Part shown: piece by piece, positions 1 through 5,665 of the stretch
Layout of the letters: each line of letters starts with the position of its first letter
Position numbering within the stretch: the first letter of the stretch is position 1
Assembly (NCBI GenBank): GCA_001829505.1
Contig: MIBK01000119.1
Span: 1,163-6,827 of the forward strand
Length of the DNA stretch: 5,665 nucleotides
Source of the DNA: Spirochaetes bacterium RBG_16_67_19
GTDB taxonomy: Bacteria; Spirochaetota; Spirochaetia; SZUA-6; DRHE01
Reading direction: 5' to 3'
Program-made: the position numbers and the translations under genes
Notes under the pieces: model-generated
What the model saw: only the letters and a program-made list of their open reading frames with translations
The model's database searches: none
Told to the model about the DNA's origin: nothing

Positions 1-16
1 CCGCACCGGCCTGTCC

Positions 17-49
17 CGAGTAGATGCTAAATTATTACTAATCTACTCG
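17..49. repeat. Perfect 9-bp palindrome with AT-rich 15-base centre
   Basis: CGAGTAGAT (17-25) and ATCTACTCG (41-49) are exact inverted copies separated by 15 AT-rich bases (26-40). This is the most AT-rich stretch of an otherwise strongly GC-rich window. No T-run follows on either side, so it is not an intrinsic terminator. Candidate roles are a dimeric repressor operator, given the overlapping promoter-like sequence, or the end of a small mobile or repetitive element. The sequence alone does not decide between these. Confidence 0.55.
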
Positions 50-60
50 ATATTGGGCAA
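31..60 (-). promoter_or_regulatory. Possible sigma70-type promoter reading leftward out of the window
   Basis: On the minus strand TTGCCC (60-55; four of six to TTGACA), an 18-base spacer and AATAAT (36-31; five of six to TATAAT) form a plausible promoter in an AT-rich island. Transcription would begin near position 24 and leave the window, so its gene is not visible. One arm of the palindrome lies in the spacer and the other covers the predicted start point, the classic geometry for a repressor operator. This is a match by eye only. Confidence 0.3.
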
Positions 61-72
61 GGAAGGAATGTT

Positions 73-103
73 CTGATAGTGGCGGGAGCCCCCCTTTTAT
101 CAG
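73..103. repeat. Second inverted repeat, CTGATA ... TATCAG, around a G/C-rich core
   Basis: CTGATA (73-78) and TATCAG (98-103) are perfect complements. The 19 bases between them contain a G-rich then C-rich core (84-94) that can form a short inner stem. In the minus-strand transcript this makes an interrupted hairpin about 110 bases past the hydroxylase stop, followed only by a pyrimidine stretch (ATTCCTTCCTT, from 69 down), not a clean U-run. It could be a weak or Rho-assisted terminator for the operon. It shares two bases with the neighbouring hairpin, so the two cannot form fully together. Confidence 0.35.
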
Positions 104-213
104 CAGGCGGTACAACCGCTGCTCACTGGCGAACGCAATGGTGTCGCAGGGATTCGCGGGCAGGAAGCTTTCGGGCTTTCGGCTATGCAGCGCGCCCAAG
201 AGCGCAAGGTCAT
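100..213 (-). CDS. Possible short ORF coupled to the hydroxylase stop (37 aa), unknown
   Basis: An ATG at 213 overlaps the hydroxylase TGA (ATGA) and is preceded by GGAGG at ideal spacing, the usual arrangement for a coupled operon gene. The ORF ends after only 37 codons, at a TGA inside a hairpin (102-100). The product is basic and has four cysteines (residues 9, 18, 34 and 37) but no motif I recognise. Its wobble positions are less GC-rich than in the three upstream genes, which argues against a long-established gene. It may be a real small protein, the start of a gene broken by a frameshift, or a fortuitous ORF. The overlapping frame described separately is more protein-like in composition. 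Confidence 0.3.
   Translation of the reverse strand: MTLRSWARCIAESPKASCPRIPATPLRSPVSSGCTAC
102..123. repeat. Imperfect inverted repeat (hairpin) after the hydroxylase gene
   Basis: On the plus strand AGCA and GCGGT pair with ACCGC and TGCT: nine base pairs with one bulged G and a three-base loop (ACA, 112-114). Neither strand has a T-run directly after it, so it is not a standard intrinsic terminator. It could slow 3' exonucleases on the operon transcript. It falls inside both candidate short ORFs. Confidence 0.45.
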
Positions 214-2990
214 GCGCTTCCTCCCTTGGCAAGAGCCTGCAGGATGCGCTCGGGGGTGGCCGGGATGCGGGTGAGCCAGACGCCCAGCGCGTCGTGCAGC
301 GCGCTCACCACGGCCGGGGCGGCCATGGACACGGGCAGCTCGCTCATGCCCTTGGCCCCGTACGGGCCTTCCTCGTGCGGGTTCTCGACGATGATGCACT
401 GGATAGGCGGCACCTGGGTGGCGCGCCACAGGCCCTGGCGGGCCAGGGTGTCGGTGAGGATGCGGCCCCGCTCCAGGCGGAACTCCTCGGACAGGGCGTA
501 GCCCAGGCCCATGACCACGCCCCCCTCCATCTGGCCCTCCCCACTGGCCGGGTTCACGGCTCGGCCCGCGTCGGAGGCGGCGATCACGCGCAGCACGTTC
601 ACACGCCCGCTGGCCGGGTCCACCTCCAGGCTCACGGCCTGGGCGCCGAAGCAGTAGGCGGCGTGCAGGCGCCGCTCGCCATCCGGGAAACCGCCCCCCG
701 GCTCGCGCAAGTCCGGCCAGGTGCGCGGCGCGGAGTAGCGCGCCTCGGCCTTCAGCGCCACCCCATCGGCGGCAGCCAGCCCGGCCAATTCCTCCAGGGC
801 GGCCAGCTTCCGGCCGCTGGCCGACTCCACGAACGCGTCCCCCCGCACCGCGATGCCCTGCGCTTGGACGCCGGACCTGCCGGCCAGCCACTCCAGCAGC
901 CGGGCCTTGAGCTCCCGGGCCATGGCCAGCACCGCGTTGCCCGACACGAGGGTCTGGCGCGAAGCGGTGGTGATCAGCGAGGCCGGGTCCCGGTCCGTGT
1001 CCCCGGATTCCACCAGCACCCGGGAGTAGGGCCAGCCCAGCTCCTGGCAGGCGATCTGGGCCATGACCGTGTCCGAGCCCTGGCCCATGTCCGCGCTGCC
1101 CACCCGCACCCGCAGCAGACCCGCGGGCAGGATCTCCCCGCTCGCCCCGGCGTAGTCGTCCAGGCCGGTGCCCAGGCCCACGTTCTTGTAGGAGCAGGCC
1201 AGGCCGGTTCCGGCCTTCCAGCCGGCCCGCGGGGCGAGCGGCGGGGCGCGGCGCAGGGCTTCGCGCACGGCCCCCAGGCAGGCCCGGGCGCCCACGCTGG
1301 AGCGGATGCGCTCGCCGGTGACCGTGGGCCTGCCCTCCTCGAGGATGTTGGCCAGGCGGATCTCGAAAGGGTCCAGGCCCAGCCGCTCGGCCAGGCGGTT
1401 CAGCTGCACTTCCGCGGCGAAGGTGGCCTGCGGGTTGCCGAAGCCGCGCATGGCCCCGCCGGGCAGGTTGTTGGTGTACACGCACAGGGCCTCGATGTCC
1501 GCGTGCGGCACCACGTAGGGGCCGGCCCCGAAGCTGACCGCGCGCTGGATCACCACTTCCCCGACCGAGGCGTAGGCGCCGGAATCCGCCAGGATGCGGG
1601 CCTTTACGGCGGTGAGCTGGCCATCTTTCTTCACCCCCGTTGTATAACGGAGGCTGGCGGCGTGCCGCTTCACGCTGGCCCGGATGGACTCCCGGCGGTC
1701 GAAGCGCAGGCGCACCGGGCGCCCGGTCGTCAGCGCGCCCAGGGCGGCGATGATCTGGACCGTGACGTCTTCCTTGCCGCCGAAGCCGCCGCCCAGGGGC
1801 AGGTGGGCGATGCGCACCCGCTCCTCGCTCATCCCCAGAGCCGCGGCCACCTGCCGCCGGTCCTCCCAGGGCCCCTGGCTGCCCACGTACACCGTGACCC
1901 GGCCGTCGGGCTCCGGCACCCCGATGCCGCATTCCGGCTCCAGATAAGCGTGCTCGATGAAGGGCGTGAAGTACTCGCCCTCCAGCACCTCCTCCGCCTC
2001 GGCCAGGCCGCGCTCCACGTCTCCCCGCCCGCTGCGCTTGCGGGCCACGAGGTTCGGCTCGGCAGTCCGCTCGTGAATGCGCGCAGCTCCGGGAGCCAGG
2101 GCCTCCCCGGGGCTGGAGATGACGGGAAGAGGCTCGTAGCGCACGCGGATGTGCTCCAGCGCCTCCCGGGCAGCCTCCTCGCTTTCGGCCACCACGGCGG
2201 CCAGGGCGTCCCCCACGCAGCGCACCTTGTCCGCGGCAAACACGGGCTGGTCGGCCACCAGCAGGCCGAAGGCGTTGCGCCCGGGCAGGTCCCGAGCCGT
2301 GAGCACGGCGACCACTCCGGGGCGGGCGCGAGCCGCGGCGGGGTCCAGCTCCACGATGCGGGCGTGCGGATGCTCGCCGCGCAGCACCGCGGCGTGCAGC
2401 AGGCCCGGGAAGCGCAGGTCCTCCGCGAACTTCAGCTCCCCGCTAACCTTGCCCAGAGCATCCACGCGGGGCACGGGCCGGCCGAAAGGGGCCGGCTCGT
2501 CGGGCATCAGGCCGGAGCGCGGGAAGCTGTCCAGGCCTTGCCGCAGCCACTCCGCGGCCCGGTGCACCGCTTTGAGGATCTTCACGTAGCCGGTGCAGCG
2601 GCAGAGGTTGGACGCCAGGGCCCGGGCGATCTGCCGGTCGGTGGGCTCAGGCTCCCGGTCCAGCAGCGCCTTGGCCGCCAGGATCATCCCCGGCGTGCAG
2701 AAGCCGCACTGCACGGCCCCCTCCTGGATGAAGGCCTGCTGGAGCGGGTGCAGCCTCCCGGGCGCGGCCAAGCCTTCCAGGGTAAGCACTTCCGCCCCGC
2801 CCAGGCCGCTCAGGGGCTGGCGGCAGGAAAGCACGGGCCGGCCGTTGACCAGCACCGTGCAGGAACCGCAGTGTCCCTCCGCGCAGCCCCGCTTGACCGC
2901 GGTCAACCCCAGCTCGTCCCGCAGCCAGTCCAGCAGCGTGCGCTCCGGTCCCGAAGCCGCCAGCGCGCGCCCGTTGACCGTGATCCTCAA
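210..2990 (-). CDS. FAD-less molybdenum hydroxylase, xanthine dehydrogenase/aldehyde oxidoreductase family (2Fe-2S + Moco subunits fused)
   Basis: This 926-residue cytoplasmic enzyme hydroxylates a heterocycle or aldehyde with water-derived oxygen at a molybdopterin centre. Domains in order: plant-type [2Fe-2S] (about 1-75; Cys36, 41, 44, 56); second [2Fe-2S] (about 80-150; Cys95, 98, 130, 132 in QCGFC and CRCTGY); an a/b hammerhead domain (about 177-290); Moco domain 1 (about 310-545) with GGGFGGKED at 400-408 and AMRGFGNPQ at 513-521; Moco domain 2 with MGQG at 635-638 and GAKGMSE at 878-884. Glu884 is the family's catalytic glutamate. Only about 20 residues separate the Fe-S and Mo parts, so the FAD domain of classical xanthine dehydrogenase is absent, as in D. 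gigas aldehyde oxidoreductase (907 residues). Glu407, in the position of bovine Glu802, favours a purine-type substrate. The start is taken as TTG at 2990 (LRITVNG), where the ferredoxin fold begins and TTGA overlaps the upstream stop. A GTG at 3074 would add 28 low-complexity residues inside the previous gene. No Moco maturation gene (xdhC, mobA/mocA) is in view. The exact substrate is unknown. Confidence 0.93.
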   Translation of the reverse strand: MRITVNGRALAASGPERTLLDWLRDELGLTAVKRGCAEGHCGSCTVLVNGRPVLSCRQPLSGLGGAEVLTLEGLAAPGRLHPLQQAFIQEGAVQCGFCTPGMILAAKALLDREPEPTDRQIARALASNLCRCTGYVKILKAVHRAAEWLRQGLDSFPRSGLMPDEPAPFGRPVPRVDALGKVSGELKFAEDLRFPGLLHAAVLRGEHPHARIVELDPAAARARPGVVAVLTARDLPGRNAFGLLVADQPVFAADKVRCVGDALAAVVAESEEAAREALEHIRVRYEPLPVISSPGEALAPGAARIHERTAEPNLVARKRSGRGDVERGLAEAEEVLEGEYFTPFIEHAYLEPECGIGVPEPDGRVTVYVGSQGPWEDRRQVAAALGMSEERVRIAHLPLGGGFGGKEDVTVQIIAALGALTTGRPVRLRFDRRESIRASVKRHAASLRYTTGVKKDGQLTAVKARILADSGAYASVGEVVIQRAVSFGAGPYVVPHADIEALCVYTNNLPGGAMRGFGNPQATFAAEVQLNRLAERLGLDPFEIRLANILEEGRPTVTGERIRSSVGARACLGAVREALRRAPPLAPRAGWKAGTGLACSYKNVGLGTGLDDYAGASGEILPAGLLRVRVGSADMGQGSDTVMAQIACQELGWPYSRVLVESGDTDRDPASLITTASRQTLVSGNAVLAMARELKARLLEWLAGRSGVQAQGIAVRGDAFVESASGRKLAALEELAGLAAADGVALKAEARYSAPRTWPDLREPGGGFPDGERRLHAAYCFGAQAVSLEVDPASGRVNVLRVIAASDAGRAVNPASGEGQMEGGVVMGLGYALSEEFRLERGRILTDTLARQGLWRATQVPPIQCIIVENPHEEGPYGAKGMSELPVSMAAPAVVSALHDALGVWLTRIPATPERILQALAKGGSA
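220..225 (-). promoter_or_regulatory. Strong Shine-Dalgarno at the end of the hydroxylase gene
   Basis: The minus strand reads GGGAGG, with GGAGG at 224-220 followed by a six-base spacer and ATG at 213-211. It is the best ribosome binding site in the window. It points to a start codon that overlaps the hydroxylase stop (ATGA). It could be chance, because the same bases encode Lys-Gly-Gly at the hydroxylase C-terminus. Confidence 0.5.
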
Positions 2991-3367
2991 TGTCCGTTCC
3001 CGTCCCCGTTCTCGCGGTACAGGAACATGGGCGGGATCAGGGTCCAGATGGCCAGGGCCGCCGATCCGTACCACGGCTCGTACCAGGGCGGCCGCAGGAA
3101 ACGGACGGGGCCCTGCCCCAGGGCGTAGATCCAGATCAGCATGGAGATGCAGGATATGGCGAGTTGGGCAGCCGAGCGCACCCCCATGGTGAAGCGCAGG
3201 TACAGGGGCGTGAGCGCCACCAGCAGCCCGGCGACCACCAGGTGCGGGATCGGCTCCGGCGGCAGGATGCCCAGCACGAACAGGTAGACGGCCACCACCT
3301 CGCTGGGGATGAGCTTGAGCAGGGCGGTGAGAAAGCGGTTGTCCTCGCGGCGGATCGTGCGGCTCAT
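2987..3367 (-). CDS. Small four-helix integral membrane protein of unknown function
   Basis: The product is 126 residues and I do not recognise a family. Hydropathy by eye gives four membrane segments: about 20-36, 40-57, 66-84 and 99-117. The basic N-terminus (MSRTIRRED) and Arg58/Arg64 between helices 2 and 3 favour an N-in, C-in topology by the positive-inside rule. Helices 1 and 2 are joined by a very short proline-rich turn (PPEPIPH). The loop between helices 3 and 4 holds an aromatic, proline-rich patch, RPPWYEPWYG (92-101), the most likely conserved element. There is no signal peptide, no cysteine pair and no cofactor motif; the only cysteine, Cys73, is inside helix 3. The start is set by a good Shine-Dalgarno and a 5-base gap from glgP. 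Its TGA overlaps the proposed TTG start of the hydroxylase gene, so it is very likely co-transcribed and translationally coupled with it. It lacks the haem or quinone ligands that would mark it as a membrane electron acceptor. Confidence 0.85.
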   Translation of the reverse strand: MSRTIRREDNRFLTALLKLIPSEVVAVYLFVLGILPPEPIPHLVVAGLLVALTPLYLRFTMGVRSAAQLAISCISMLIWIYALGQGPVRFLRPPWYEPWYGSAALAIWTLIPPMFLYRENGDGNGH

Positions 3368-3372
3368 GGCTT

Positions 3373-5665
<2,293 letters not shown>

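Larger units (their letters stand above)
38..232 (-). other. Alternative overlapping reading frame, possible gene remnant (64 codons from TTG)
   Basis: This frame opens with a TTG at 232 inside the hydroxylase gene and ends at TAG 40-38. From about codon 7 to codon 44 it reads like ordinary protein: mixed polar and hydrophobic residues with no low-complexity runs, including PESFLPANPCDTIAFASEQR. Its wobble positions are GC-rich, more so than in the rival 37-codon frame over the same bases. Beyond about position 100 the composition turns AT-rich and the coding character is lost. No family is recognised. A decayed 5' end of a former downstream gene, shifted one frame from the well-placed ATG at 213, would fit, but this is inference from composition only. 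Confidence 0.2.

Noticed and set aside
59..76. Plus-strand AAGGAAGG followed by ATG TTC TGA TAG, resembling a ribosome binding site and a minimal ORF
   Set aside because: It encodes only two residues before tandem stops, no plus-strand gene follows, and no convincing plus-strand promoter is present.
100..1932. A 610-codon minus-strand frame overlapping the hydroxylase gene
   Set aside because: Low-complexity Gly/Arg/Pro/Ala translation in a shifted frame of a well-supported gene. Only its last 37 codons (from the ATG at 213) were kept, as a separate low-confidence candidate.
210..2990. Selenoprotein or selenocysteine-containing version of the hydroxylase
   Set aside because: There is no in-frame TGA before the natural C-terminus, and the final TGA comes where family members normally end. 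A labile selenium ligand, as in some selenium-dependent hydroxylases, cannot be judged from this gene alone.
2991..3074. N-terminal extension of the hydroxylase to the GTG at 3074
   Set aside because: The 28 added residues lie in the out-of-frame coding sequence of the membrane protein and precede the normal start of the [2Fe-2S] fold.
138..3128. A 996-codon open frame on the plus strand opposite the hydroxylase gene
   Set aside because: It is antisense to a gene with complete family motifs. Its translation is dominated by Gly, Ala, Arg, Gln and His with no domain, as expected when GC-rich wobble positions remove stops from the opposite strand.

Overview
The window comes from a GC-rich bacterial chromosome. 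Everything convincingly coding lies on the minus strand, so the genes read from right to left. The lineage cannot be fixed from the sequence. A bacterial glycogen phosphorylase next to an FAD-less molybdenum hydroxylase, an architecture best known from Desulfovibrio gigas aldehyde oxidoreductase, makes an anaerobic or facultative proteobacterium (deltaproteobacterial type) a reasonable but weak guess.

Layout in the direction of transcription. (1) 5665-3373: glycogen phosphorylase (glgP), cut by the right window edge and lacking roughly its first 60-80 residues; the C-terminus and all recognisable catalytic residues are present. (2) 3367-2987: a 126-residue protein with four predicted membrane segments and no recognised family. 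It starts 5 bases after the glgP stop, with its ribosome binding site inside the last glgP codons. (3) 2990-210: a 926-residue molybdenum hydroxylase of the xanthine dehydrogenase family, made of two [2Fe-2S] domains fused directly to the molybdopterin domains with no FAD domain. It most likely starts at a TTG that overlaps the stop of gene 2 (TTGA). (4) 213-1: a short, less GC-rich tail. It holds a strong Shine-Dalgarno plus an ATG overlapping the hydroxylase stop (ATGA), but only a 37-codon ORF follows. A competing, more protein-like frame and several inverted repeats also lie here. The last is a 9-bp perfect palindrome in an AT-rich island that overlaps a promoter-like sequence pointing out of the window.

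The three main genes are packed with 5-base or overlapping junctions and are probably one transcript, with the promoter upstream of the visible part of glgP. Glycogen phosphorylase releases glucose-1-phosphate from storage glucan. The hydroxylase oxidises a purine or N-heterocycle (or possibly an aldehyde), passing electrons through two Fe-S clusters to an unknown external acceptor. No textbook pathway joins them. The membrane protein between them has no inferred role. No insertion sequence, CRISPR array, tRNA or rRNA was recognised.
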